DNA of 23,217 nucleotides from NCBI GenBank assembly GCA_023451115.1, contig JAEXFV010000182.1, positions 1 through 23,217 of the forward strand, read 5' to 3'. Numbering within the stretch: the stretch's first letter is position 1; each line of letters opens with the position of its first letter. Position numbers and translations under genes: made by a program. Of this stretch, positions 8,711 to 16,460 are shown piece after piece. The notes beneath the pieces are model-generated. The model did not search any database, was not told the origin of the DNA, and saw nothing but the letters and a program-made list of their open reading frames with translations. The stretch is from Bacillota bacterium. GTDB lineage: Bacteria; Bacillota; Clostridia; Christensenellales; CAG-138.

Positions 8711-9769
8711 ATGAAAACAGGAAGCGGTTGGAAACTGGCAGCTGTTTGGGCTATGATCCCATTGTTGCTCCTTACCTTGGGGTGCAGCGATGCAAAAAAC
8801 AAACTGGTAACCGTTCGAATTGGTGTCGCCCTATACCAACAGGATGATACGTTTATTGCCACCCTGGTTCAAAACTTGGAGCAAAATGCAAAAGAAGAGG
8901 AGCAGGCTAGGGACATTAAAATCAATCTCAATGTCACCGATGGCAGAGGAAACCAGGCTTCTCAGAATGAACAGGTAGACCGCTTCCTGAATCAGGGTTA
9001 TGATGTGATTTGCGTCAATATTGTGGACCGCACGGCTGCCGCGGTGATCATCGACAAGGCCCAGGCTGCCGACGTGCCCGTTATTTTCTTTAACAGGGAG
9101 CCCGTTGAGGAGGATATGGTTCGCTGGGAAGGGGCGTATTATGTAGGCTCCCAGGCGGATCAGTCCGGCATGCTCCAGGGCGGCATTGTGCTGGATGCCT
9201 GGATGAACCAGCGGGAAGCGTTGGACCAAAACGGGGACGGTGTGTTGCAATATGTGATGTTGGAGGGGGAACCAGGACATCAGGATGCATTGCTGCGCAC
9301 CGAGTATAGCATTAAGGTGCTGACGGAAAAGGGCATTGCAACGGAAAAGCTGGCCAGCGATACCGCTAACTGGCAGAGGGGCCAGGCCGATGCCAAAATG
9401 GCGCAGTGGCTGGAAACCTTCGGAAACGAAATAGAAGCGGTATTCGCCAATAACGATGATATGGCGCTGGGCGCAATCGACGCCTGTTTGGATGGAGGTA
9501 TGGAAGCAAAAAGCTTGCCTTATATCGTTGGGGTAGACGCCACGCCGCCTGCTTTAGAGGCAGTGAGGGAAGGCACGCTGAAAGGGACGGTTTTAAATGA
9601 CGGAGCGGGGCAAGCCAAGGTGATTTTGCAGCTGGCCTGCGCTTTGGCAGCGGGGCAGGATCCTGCAACTACCGTGGAGTTGGAAGCGGGAAAATACGTC
9701 TGGATGCCCTGCACTGCCATTACCCAACAGAACCTGGATACATTTTTAGCGGATAGCGGTGAAGCCTAA
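8711..9769 (+). CDS. Second MglB-like galactose/glucose-binding lipoprotein, in the sensor operon
   Basis: This 352-residue protein is a paralogue of the MglB at 330-1484. The signal peptide ends at Cys25 (LTLGC), an acceptable but imperfect lipobox. The E. coli MglB sugar contacts, compared from memory, all appear kept: Asp46, Phe48, Asn128, His190, Asp192, Arg196, Trp221, Asn248, Asp276 and Asn296. The calcium loop is present (Asp172, Asn174, Asp176, Gln180). It is thus a better match to a classical galactose/glucose receptor than the transport copy. It ends the kinase operon, 25 bases after the tethered receptor, with no transporter genes of its own, so it may present sugar to the kinase or serve the upstream importer. 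The ATG at 8711 is preferred over TTG at 8708 because of spacing from AAAAGGAG (8694-8701). Confidence 0.88.
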   Translation: MKTGSGWKLAAVWAMIPLLLLTLGCSDAKNKLVTVRIGVALYQQDDTFIATLVQNLEQNAKEEEQARDIKINLNVTDGRGNQASQNEQVDRFLNQGYDVICVNIVDRTAAAVIIDKAQAADVPVIFFNREPVEEDMVRWEGAYYVGSQADQSGMLQGGIVLDAWMNQREALDQNGDGVLQYVMLEGEPGHQDALLRTEYSIKVLTEKGIATEKLASDTANWQRGQADAKMAQWLETFGNEIEAVFANNDDMALGAIDACLDGGMEAKSLPYIVGVDATPPALEAVREGTLKGTVLNDGAGQAKVILQLACALAAGQDPATTVELEAGKYVWMPCTAITQQNLDTFLADSGEA

Positions 9770-9779
9770 GGGATAAAGC

Positions 9780-10610
9780 TCAACTTTGATCGGCCTGCTT
9801 TCGATATTGGGAAGGGGAAATCCCCATAATCCGGTGAAATACACGGGAAAAATAAAAATGATCTTCAAAACCGGTGGAAATAGCCACAGCGGACACGGGC
9901 AGTGCACTATAGCGCAACAGCTGGCAAGCCCGCTGGATGCGGAACTGAGCTAAATAGCCGCTGGGAGAACAGCCATAGGCAGAAGAAAAGGCACGGTAGA
10001 GATAGCTGCGGCTTACCCCTACCTGTTCCGCGATCTCCTGCACGGTAACCGGCCGGAAATAGTTCTGGTGGATATAAACCGCCCCCAGGCGGGCATAAGC
10101 GGCGAGCCCTTCGTCCCCTTTGGGCGGCGGCGCGTGTTTGATCAATAGCCCAAGCGCGGCCTGGAGATAACCTGACATGCGTACGGCGCTGGAGTAATCG
10201 CTGCCCCGGGCTTTGTAAATATCCAGCAAAGACTGACGCAACTGCTCTCCGTTGGGTAAGGTGATAACAGGCGATGCGGCGGCAAACCCTGTTTGCGCCA
10301 ACAACAGAGGCGCATTAGAGCCGCTAAAGCCCACCCAGTAATATTCCCATGGGTCGTTTTCATCCGCTTGATAAAACACGGGCACATCGGGCTGAATCAA
10401 AAAGGCATTACCAGCCTGTAAGACATAAGTCCTGTTTTCTATGGACAGCTTGCCATGGCCGGACACCACATAATGGACTAAGTAATGGTCCCGCACGCCA
10501 GGGCCCCAGCCATAGCCTGGCAAACATTTTTGAAATCCAACATTATAGACCACGAGCGAAAGAGAGGCTCGTTGCGCATCCTTAAAGGAGTGTTTGAACA
10601 CTTCGCCCAT
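9780..10610 (-). CDS. AraC-family transcription regulator, likely of the gal operon
   Basis: This 276-residue protein has an N-terminal cupin-like sugar-binding half (AraC_binding; DHYLVHYVVSGHGKL and LQAGNAFLIQPDVPVFY at about 41-82) and a C-terminal AraC double helix-turn-helix (about 185-273; VTVQEIAEQVGVSRSYLYRAF and GFEDHFYFSRVFHRIMGISP). Proteins of this design usually activate sugar-use genes when the sugar binds. It is divergent from galK and shares a roughly 150-bp control region with it, the classical layout for a local regulator. Its 3' end converges with the sensor operon, only 10 bases away and without a visible terminator. The ATG follows GGGAGG at about 10616-10622 (read on the minus strand). 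The effector is presumed to be galactose or a derivative. Confidence 0.9.
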   Translation of the reverse strand: MGEVFKHSFKDAQRASLSLVVYNVGFQKCLPGYGWGPGVRDHYLVHYVVSGHGKLSIENRTYVLQAGNAFLIQPDVPVFYQADENDPWEYYWVGFSGSNAPLLLAQTGFAAASPVITLPNGEQLRQSLLDIYKARGSDYSSAVRMSGYLQAALGLLIKHAPPPKGDEGLAAYARLGAVYIHQNYFRPVTVQEIAEQVGVSRSYLYRAFSSAYGCSPSGYLAQFRIQRACQLLRYSALPVSAVAISTGFEDHFYFSRVFHRIMGISPSQYRKQADQS

Positions 10611-10761
10611 GACAGACCTCCCGCATCACTATACTATGTAAATACATCATATCGAAAACAAACAATGTATGCAACAAAAATCCATCTATTTGGAGACCGG
10701 GATGAATTGTTTTTTGCTAAGAAAATTGATAGGGTATAGGTAACGAAAGGGGGAGATGCGC
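10611..10761. promoter_or_regulatory. Divergent araC-type/galK control region
   Basis: This short AT-rich spacer must hold promoters for both directions. On the minus strand TATAGT (10633-10628) is a possible -10 for the regulator. On the plus strand the best galK candidates are weak (TTGTTT at 10707-10712 with TAGGGT at 10730-10735, 17 bp apart), as expected for an activator-dependent promoter. An inverted repeat ATGTA-AA-TACAT lies at 10636-10647 next to the minus -10 box and resembles the ATGTAA/TTACAT repeat at 13-29 upstream of mglB. The galK ribosome binding site AAAGGGGG is at 10746-10753. Confidence 0.5.
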
Positions 10762-12042
10762 ATGCATCCCAATTTAGGCATGGCACAACAACTCCAGGAG
10801 GGCGCCTATGATGAGGCGTTGGCCCGCCTGTATGGACCACAAGAGCTGGAAACCGCCCAAAAAAGGTGCAGGGATGCCATTGCAGGCTTTCGGAAGGCGT
10901 TTGGCAGTTTGCCGGAAGCGCTGTTCAGCGCCCCGGGCCGTACGGAACTTGGGGGCAATCATACCGATCATCAGCATGGCCGGGTGTTGGCTGCAGCAAT
11001 CAATCTGGATATTTTGGCCGCCGTTGCTCCAAATCAAAGCGGCATGATTCGCCTGCAGTCCCAAGGCTATCCCCTGATTGTGGTGGATCTGGCTGAATTG
11101 GAGCCACGCCCGGAGGAGGAAAACACTTCCGCCGCTCTCATTCGAGGGATTGCTGCCCGGTTTTCGGCTTTGGGGTTGCCTTTTCAGGGAAAAGGACTGG
11201 ATGCTTACGTGGTATCCAATGTGCCGGGAGGCAGCGGCCTGTCCTCTTCGGCAGCCTTTGAAGTGCTGATTGGAACCATACTCAATGAGCTGTTTTGCAA
11301 CGGGATGTATACGCCCGTAGAAATTGCCCAGATTGGCCAATATGCAGAAAATGTGTACTTTGGTAAGCCCTGCGGGCTGATGGATCAAACCGCATCTTCC
11401 GTAGGGGGTGTGGTGGCCATTGATTTCCAGGATCCAGCAAACCCTGTAGTGGAACAGATTGCGTTGAACCTTGCCGCTGCAGGATATGCTCTGTGCATTT
11501 TAAACTCCGGCGCAGGCCACGCAGACCTGACCCAGGAATATGCAGCGATTACGGATGAATGTAAGGCAATATGCCGTTACTTTGGAAAAGATGTCCTGCG
11601 AAATGTGCCGGAGGAGGCTTTTTTCGCTGCAATACCGGAGCTAAGAAAGCAGGCCGGGGACCGGGCTGTGCTGCGGGCTATGCATTTTTATGGGGAAAAC
11701 CAACGCGCCGCGGCGCAGGCACAGGCTCTCAAACAGGGAGACTTGAAAGGGTTTCTCCAGCTGGTACGGGAGTCTGGCCAGTCTTCAGCGCTATATTTGC
11801 AAAATGTAGTCCCTACCGGCCAAACCCTGCATCAGGAGTTGATGCTGACCATTGCCCTTTGCCAGCGTATCCTGAAAGGAGAAGGGGCAGTGCGGGTACA
11901 TGGAGGCGGATTTGGCGGTACGGCCCAGGCGTTTGTACCGTTGGAACTGTTGAGGGATTTTCAAACGCAAACCGAATTGGTATTGGGGCAGGGAAGCTGC
12001 CATATCGTATCCATTCGGCCTTTTGGCGGCATCAAACTTTGA
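10762..12042 (+). CDS. galK: Galactokinase
   Basis: This 426-residue cytoplasmic enzyme phosphorylates galactose to galactose-1-phosphate with ATP, the committing step of the Leloir pathway. It is a GHMP kinase: the galactokinase signature is GRTELGGNHTDHQHG, a variant of the usual GEHTDY form. The ATP-binding motif is PGGSGLSSSAA, the catalytic aspartate is Asp208 in GLMDQ, and motif 3 is VHGGGFGGTAQAF. It is longer than the E. coli enzyme (about 382), with an N-terminal extension of a kind I recall from clostridial galactokinases. Two ATGs are close together; the one at 10762 lies 8 bases after AAAGGGGG, while the one at 10756 is only 2 bases after it, so the former is chosen. It is the first gene of galKTEM. 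Confidence 0.94.
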   Translation: MHPNLGMAQQLQEGAYDEALARLYGPQELETAQKRCRDAIAGFRKAFGSLPEALFSAPGRTELGGNHTDHQHGRVLAAAINLDILAAVAPNQSGMIRLQSQGYPLIVVDLAELEPRPEEENTSAALIRGIAARFSALGLPFQGKGLDAYVVSNVPGGSGLSSSAAFEVLIGTILNELFCNGMYTPVEIAQIGQYAENVYFGKPCGLMDQTASSVGGVVAIDFQDPANPVVEQIALNLAAAGYALCILNSGAGHADLTQEYAAITDECKAICRYFGKDVLRNVPEEAFFAAIPELRKQAGDRAVLRAMHFYGENQRAAAQAQALKQGDLKGFLQLVRESGQSSALYLQNVVPTGQTLHQELMLTIALCQRILKGEGAVRVHGGGFGGTAQAFVPLELLRDFQTQTELVLGQGSCHIVSIRPFGGIKL

Positions 12043-12060
12043 GAAGAGGAGGCTTTCATC

Positions 12061-13050
12061 ATGGCGGAACTCAGGTGGAATCCCATTTTACAGGATTGGA
12101 CAATGGTAGCCGGACACCGGCAGGCGCGGCCTACCATGCCCAAGGACTGGTGCCCGTTTTGCCCTGGCAGCGGGAAAGTACCGGATCAGTTTGACGTTTA
12201 CCGTTATCCCAACGATTTTCCTGCTTTAAGCGTTACCCCCCCGCAGCCGGATGCTGTGGAAAACGGCGCGCTGTTCCAGGTGCAGCCGTCTTATGGAAAA
12301 TGCGAAGTGCTGCTGTATTCTCCGGAGCACCATGGCAGGGTGGCGGACCTGGACGACAGCCATGCCCATCAGCTGGCGGAAATGTGGCAGGATGTTTTTG
12401 TGGATATGCGTAAGGATGCGTGCATCCAATATGTTTATATTTTTGAAAACAAGGGGGAAGTGGTGGGCGTTACCATGCCGCACCCCCATGGGCAGGCCTA
12501 TGGTTACCCATTTTTGCCCAAGAAGCTGGAGCAGGAGCTTAGTTCGGCCCTGCAGTACCAAAAGGAAAAGGGCGGCTGCCTGTTTTGCGACTTATTACAA
12601 CAGGAGCTGCAAGATGGCAGGCGCATTTTGTTCCGCACGCCTTATTTTACCGCATATGTACCCTTTTTCTCTCCGTTGACCTATGGGGTAAACATAACGG
12701 CCAACCAGCACGTTCCCCACCTGGCTGCTATGGATAGAGAAATGCGCAATGATTTGGGGGAAACGGTGCGTTCTGTTGCGGGCATGTATGATTGCCTGTT
12801 TGACACCAGCTTCCCTTACATGATGTGTATGCACAACGCGCCGGTTAATCAGGAAAATGAGCAGGCAGTGGAGGCGGCGTTCCATTTCCACATTGAATTT
12901 ATGCCCCCCATGCGCTCAGCAACCGTGCAGCAGTTTTTTGCTTCCTCTGAGTCCGGTGCAGGCGCGTGGTGCAACCCAAGTTGCCCGGAGCAAAAAGCGG
13001 AGGAATTGCGGGCAGCCTATGAAAAATACCAGGCAGGCAGGAGGAGCTAA
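12061..13050 (+). CDS. galT: Galactose-1-phosphate uridylyltransferase (class I, HIT type)
   Basis: This 329-residue enzyme exchanges galactose-1-phosphate with UDP-glucose to give UDP-galactose and glucose-1-phosphate. The active site HPHGQ is at residues 141-145, with His143 the nucleophile that carries UMP. A metal site is suggested by Cys31-x2-Cys34 (CPFC) and His residues near SPEHHG. A second CxxC (GCLFC, about 173-177) opens the second HIT-like half, and FHFHIEFMPP near the C-terminus matches the family's histidine cluster. It is slightly shorter than the E. coli protein (348). The start follows AGAGGAGG 18 bases after galK. It is unlike the class II GalT found in many lactic acid bacteria. 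Confidence 0.94.
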   Translation: MAELRWNPILQDWTMVAGHRQARPTMPKDWCPFCPGSGKVPDQFDVYRYPNDFPALSVTPPQPDAVENGALFQVQPSYGKCEVLLYSPEHHGRVADLDDSHAHQLAEMWQDVFVDMRKDACIQYVYIFENKGEVVGVTMPHPHGQAYGYPFLPKKLEQELSSALQYQKEKGGCLFCDLLQQELQDGRRILFRTPYFTAYVPFFSPLTYGVNITANQHVPHLAAMDREMRNDLGETVRSVAGMYDCLFDTSFPYMMCMHNAPVNQENEQAVEAAFHFHIEFMPPMRSATVQQFFASSESGAGAWCNPSCPEQKAEELRAAYEKYQAGRRS

Positions 13051-13051
13051 C

Positions 13052-14038
13052 ATGAGAACAGTATTAGTGGCAGGCGGTGCAGGCTATATCGGCAGCCATA
13101 TGGTGGCATTGCTTCAGGAAAAAGGTTACGAGGCTGTGGTGGTGGATAACCTGTGCACCGGGCACTGGCAGGCGGTTAAAAACGCCAGGCTGCTGGTGGG
13201 AGACGTACGGGACGCTGCATTCCTGGATCAGGTATTTGCTCAGAACCATATTGACGGAGTAATCAACTTTGCGGCTTTTTCTCTGGTAGGGGAAAGCGTG
13301 AAGGATCCGCTCAAATACTATGGCAACAACCTTGCAGGCGCCCAGGTTATGCTACAAACCATGAAAAACCATGGGGTGGATAAAATCGTGTTTTCCTCCA
13401 CTGCCGCAACCTATGGGGAACCGGAAAAACAGCCCATTGAAGAAGAGGATCGTACTGACCCTACCAACCCTTATGGAGCCAGTAAGCTGGCCATTGAGGG
13501 AATGTTAAAATGGTGCGACAAGGCCTATGGAATCCGCTATGCCGCGTTGCGCTATTTTAACGCGGCGGGTTCCAATACCCAGGCGGGCATTGGGGAAGAT
13601 CATAATCCCGAGACCCATCTGATCCCGCTGGTGATGCAAACCGCGTTGGGCAAGCGGGCGGCCTTGGGAATATTTGGCGATGATTACCCCACCAGGGATG
13701 GCACCTGTGTGCGGGATTATATCCATGTGCGGGATCTGGCCCAGGCGCATTTGCTGGCATTGGAGCATCTGGAGCGCACAGGGGAGAGCGGCATTTTCAA
13801 TTTGGGCAGCGGCAGCGGATATTCGGTGAAAGAAATCATTGAAACCGCCCGGAGGATCACTGGCATGGAAATCCCCGCCAAGGTTGAGCCCCGCAGGCCG
13901 GGGGACCCCGCTACGTTGATTGCATCCAACGAAAAAGCCCGCAGGGTATTGGGGTGGCAGCCGGAGCGCTCGTTGGAGCAAATCGTGGAAGATGCCTGGG
14001 CCTGGCATCAAAGCCATCCCAATGGTTACGAAAGGTAG
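13052..14038 (+). CDS. galE: UDP-glucose 4-epimerase
   Basis: This 328-residue extended short-chain dehydrogenase interconverts UDP-galactose and UDP-glucose with bound NAD, regenerating the GalT co-substrate. The NAD motif GGAGYIG is at residues 8-14, the catalytic serine region is FSSTAATYGEP, and the catalytic YxxxK is Tyr141/Lys145 (YGASK). LRYFNAAGS and RDGTCVRDYIHVRDLA are GalE signatures. The ATG at 13052 lies one base after the galT stop and 5 bases after AGGAGGAG. An in-frame ATG at 12857 lies inside galT and is rejected because the Rossmann fold starts at MRTVLVAGG. The spacing indicates translational coupling with galT. Confidence 0.96.
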   Translation: MRTVLVAGGAGYIGSHMVALLQEKGYEAVVVDNLCTGHWQAVKNARLLVGDVRDAAFLDQVFAQNHIDGVINFAAFSLVGESVKDPLKYYGNNLAGAQVMLQTMKNHGVDKIVFSSTAATYGEPEKQPIEEEDRTDPTNPYGASKLAIEGMLKWCDKAYGIRYAALRYFNAAGSNTQAGIGEDHNPETHLIPLVMQTALGKRAALGIFGDDYPTRDGTCVRDYIHVRDLAQAHLLALEHLERTGESGIFNLGSGSGYSVKEIIETARRITGMEIPAKVEPRRPGDPATLIASNEKARRVLGWQPERSLEQIVEDAWAWHQSHPNGYER

Positions 14039-14044
14039 GAACAG

Positions 14045-15091
14045 ATGGCGACGGTGCGAAGCTTTGGTCAGTGCTCCCTGGGGGAAGTACATCGCATCCA
14101 GCTCTCCGATGGCGCGGGCATGACGGTAGACGTGCTCTCTTTGGGCGCCGCGGTACACTCCATAACATTGCCGGATCAAAACGGCGTGCTTACCGATGTT
14201 TGCCTGGGATACGACACGCCGCAGGAATATTTGCGCAACGACGCTTATCTGGGGGCATGCATTGGCCGTTGCGCCAACCGCATTGCAGGGGCCTGCTTTT
14301 CCATCCATGGGCAGGACTACCCGCTGACCGCTAATGAAGGAAACAATCAGCTGCATGGCGGGCTGCAGGGATTTGACAAAAAAATATGGGAATTCCATAT
14401 CCAGGACAATAGCGTCACCTTTTTCCTGCATTCGTCCCATTTGGAGGAGGGCTATCCCGGCAATTTGGACGTTGCGGTGACCTATGCGATCACCCGGCCC
14501 GGATGCCTGGAAATCGGATACCATGCCCAAAGCGACCAGGACACTGTAGTCAACCTGACCAACCACAGCTATTTTAACCTTGGGGGACACGCTGGCGATG
14601 GAATTGAGGAGCAGCTCCTGTCCCTTGCCGCTTCCCGGTATACCCCTTGCGGGGCTGGAAACATCCCCACTGGAGAAATCCGTCCAGTAGCGGGTACGCC
14701 ACTGGATTTGCGCCAGCCTACCCGGCTGGGAGCGTGTCTGCAGCATCCCGCGCTGGAAAGCACCAGGGGGGTGGATCATAATTTTGTGCTGGATCAACAG
14801 CACAAAGGGCCTGCCGCCTTGCTTTGGTGCCCATGCACCGGCATCGCCATGGAGATGGAAACGGATCAGGAAGGGGTGCAGGTTTATACCGCGGGGTTTT
14901 TGTCCCAAAGGCAGGGAAAGGGTGGCGCAACTTATGGACCAGGGCAGGCGGTTTGCCTGGAAGCCCAACACTTTCCAGACGCTGTCCATCATGAAAACTT
15001 TCCATCGCCTGTCTTGCATGCAGGGGAGGCGTATACCCAGCATACCCAATACCGATTTTTTGTGAAACACGAAAGCAATACAAAAATCTAG
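14045..15091 (+). CDS. galM: Aldose 1-epimerase (galactose mutarotase)
   Basis: This 348-residue enzyme interconverts the alpha and beta anomers of galactose so that galactokinase gets its preferred alpha form. The family features are GRCANRI (about 76-82), QLHGG, the catalytic His174 in NLTNHSYFNLGGH and the catalytic base Glu306 in CLEAQHFPD. The length is normal. It has no signal peptide, so it acts in the cytoplasm. It starts 6 bases after galE with only a weak ribosome binding site (AAGGTAGGA), which suggests translational coupling. It closes the galKTEM operon in front of a strong terminator. Confidence 0.95.
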   Translation: MATVRSFGQCSLGEVHRIQLSDGAGMTVDVLSLGAAVHSITLPDQNGVLTDVCLGYDTPQEYLRNDAYLGACIGRCANRIAGACFSIHGQDYPLTANEGNNQLHGGLQGFDKKIWEFHIQDNSVTFFLHSSHLEEGYPGNLDVAVTYAITRPGCLEIGYHAQSDQDTVVNLTNHSYFNLGGHAGDGIEEQLLSLAASRYTPCGAGNIPTGEIRPVAGTPLDLRQPTRLGACLQHPALESTRGVDHNFVLDQQHKGPAALLWCPCTGIAMEMETDQEGVQVYTAGFLSQRQGKGGATYGPGQAVCLEAQHFPDAVHHENFPSPVLHAGEAYTQHTQYRFFVKHESNTKI

Positions 15092-15096
15092 TCTTC

Positions 15097-15122
15097 CGGC
15101 GGTGCGTTTGCACCGCCGTTTT
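15097..15122 (+). terminator. Intrinsic terminator of galKTEM
   Basis: A perfect 9-bp GC-rich stem (CGGCGGTGC/GCACCGCCG) with a GTTT loop is followed by TTTT, starting six bases after the galM stop codon. Confidence 0.9.
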
Positions 15123-15133
15123 CCTAGCGGCAA

Positions 15134-15162
15134 TTGCAAACGCCATACAACCATGATATAGT
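15134..15162 (+). promoter_or_regulatory. Putative promoter of the Ig-like protein gene
   Basis: TTGCAA (15134-15139) and TATAGT (15157-15162) are 17 bp apart. Transcription from here would leave a leader of about 115 bases before the ATG at 15286, in which I see only a small CTGTACAG palindrome and a weak GTGA/TCAC stem. Confidence 0.55.
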
Positions 15163-15285
15163 CATAATATGTGGAGTCGTTTCCTTATATTTCTTAATAC
15201 ACAAATGGGACAGTAAAATATTGAGTGAATTTGCATCACTGTACAGCAAAGAATTGGGTGGAAAATAATATAGGGGGTATCGGAA

Positions 15286-16356
15286 ATGAAGCGAGGATTA
15301 AGTTTACTGCTGGCGGTTGTTTTGATGTGTGCTTTTTCCACTTCGGCTTTGGGATTTAGTAGTAATTCCAGTGATACAGACCAGGCTTTTGTAGTTGAAG
15401 TTGGGAAGAATTTGCAAATGCCAACCGAAGAATGGGAGCGCGTTTGGGGTGCTCCAACCTTTACAAGTATGGATACCAAGATTGCCAAGGTAAGCAAAAA
15501 TGGTACTGTAACCGGCGTATCTGTTGGGACGACCCAAGTTGTATATCAATTTAAAAATAACCCCCAACTCTATTATAGCAATATTCAAGTAACGCCGAAG
15601 TCCACCATGACGCTGAATAAAAGCAGTGTAACTCTGTATTTTGGGTCAGGCGACCAATTCATGTACGAATTAAAGGCTACGGTCACGCCGGCAGAAAAAC
15701 AGCAGAATCTTATTTGGACTTCTTCCAATACAAATGCCGTTGTGGTAATGGATGGGGTAATCATCGCCAACGCGAAAGGTTCGGCAATTGTAACGGCCCA
15801 AACTGCGGATGGCAACTTGTCTGCCAGCTGTAAAGTAAAGGTGGATACTGCAAAAATCAAAAAGCAAAGCGGTTCGGCAAGCCTTTGGGGGTTAACATTT
15901 GGAGAAGAAATTCCCCCCAGTTTTTTTGAACAAGATTCGTTGGATATTGTAAAAAACGATAATAGCGGTATTACGTACCGAGCTGTGGATGCGGATAATT
16001 GTTTTACCTATGCTTATTATACTACGGCAAATCAAAAGGGACAGGTAAAGAACTATAACATGTGGGCCTTTACAAAGAGCTATGGGGATGCAATCGGTTT
16101 CTATAATCAGATACATGAAGAGCTAACCGGGCAGCATGGGCGTGCACAAGGGCAGTATGTAAGTTTCCCGGGCTGGAAAAATGAGATGCAAAATCTGGTG
16201 GGAGCGCCCAAGAACGATGAAAAAACATTTCGGGAATATTATGAGAAAGCAAATATGATAACATCTGCGTTGTGGCAGTTTAAAAAAGGCTCTGTTTTAT
16301 TAAGCGTATATCATAATGGAAATAAATATTGTGTTACGGTGACGATAGAGAAATAA
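15286..16356 (+). CDS. Secreted protein with two Ig-like (Big_2-like) domains and unknown C-terminal domain
   Basis: This 356-residue protein starts with a signal peptide (MKRGLSLLLAVVLMCAFST, likely cut near SALG). Two bacterial Ig-like group 2 repeats follow at about 28-102 and 104-186, shown by IAKVSKNGTVTGVSVGTTQVVYQ and by TPAEKQQNLIWTSSN with GVIIANAKGSAIVTAQ. Residues 190-356 form a separate, probably beta-rich domain that I do not recognise. No sortase motif, cell-wall repeat or membrane anchor is seen, so it is probably released. The gene stands alone between two terminators, looks more AT-rich than the gal genes, and has GGGGG 8 bases before ATG. No specific function is claimed. Confidence 0.82.
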   Translation: MKRGLSLLLAVVLMCAFSTSALGFSSNSSDTDQAFVVEVGKNLQMPTEEWERVWGAPTFTSMDTKIAKVSKNGTVTGVSVGTTQVVYQFKNNPQLYYSNIQVTPKSTMTLNKSSVTLYFGSGDQFMYELKATVTPAEKQQNLIWTSSNTNAVVVMDGVIIANAKGSAIVTAQTADGNLSASCKVKVDTAKIKKQSGSASLWGLTFGEEIPPSFFEQDSLDIVKNDNSGITYRAVDADNCFTYAYYTTANQKGQVKNYNMWAFTKSYGDAIGFYNQIHEELTGQHGRAQGQYVSFPGWKNEMQNLVGAPKNDEKTFREYYEKANMITSALWQFKKGSVLLSVYHNGNKYCVTVTIEK

Positions 16357-16374
16357 AAAACTGTAATAGGTTTT

Positions 16375-16400
16375 ATGCCCGCAGCATATGCTGCGGGCAT
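16375..16400 (+). terminator. Palindromic terminator after the Ig-like protein gene
   Basis: A perfect 26-bp palindrome with 13-base arms (ATGCCCGCAGCAT) lies 18 bases after the stop codon. It is followed by TGCCATTTTCC, a short broken U-run. The symmetry means it could work in either direction. Confidence 0.75.
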
Positions 16401-16428
16401 TGCCATTTTCCTCAAAAAAGATTATGAT
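16400..16428 (+). promoter_or_regulatory. Putative sigma-A promoter of the UPF0371 gene
   Basis: TTGCCA (16400-16405) and TATGAT (16423-16428) are exactly 17 bp apart. The predicted transcript starts near 16435, which decides the start codon of the gene downstream because an ATG at 16434 would lie at or before the transcript start. Confidence 0.65.
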
Positions 16429-16460
16429 AGTAAATGAGTTTTTTGGGGGGTAACGTATTC

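Noticed and set aside
12857..13051. N-terminal extension of galE from 12857
   Set aside because: It lies inside galT in another frame, and the NAD-binding fold begins at 13052.
13505..15154. A 549-codon open frame on the minus strand, antisense to galE and galM
   Set aside because: galE and galM on the plus strand have full catalytic motifs; the antisense frame has no recognisable domain, and its openness follows from codon bias of the real genes.
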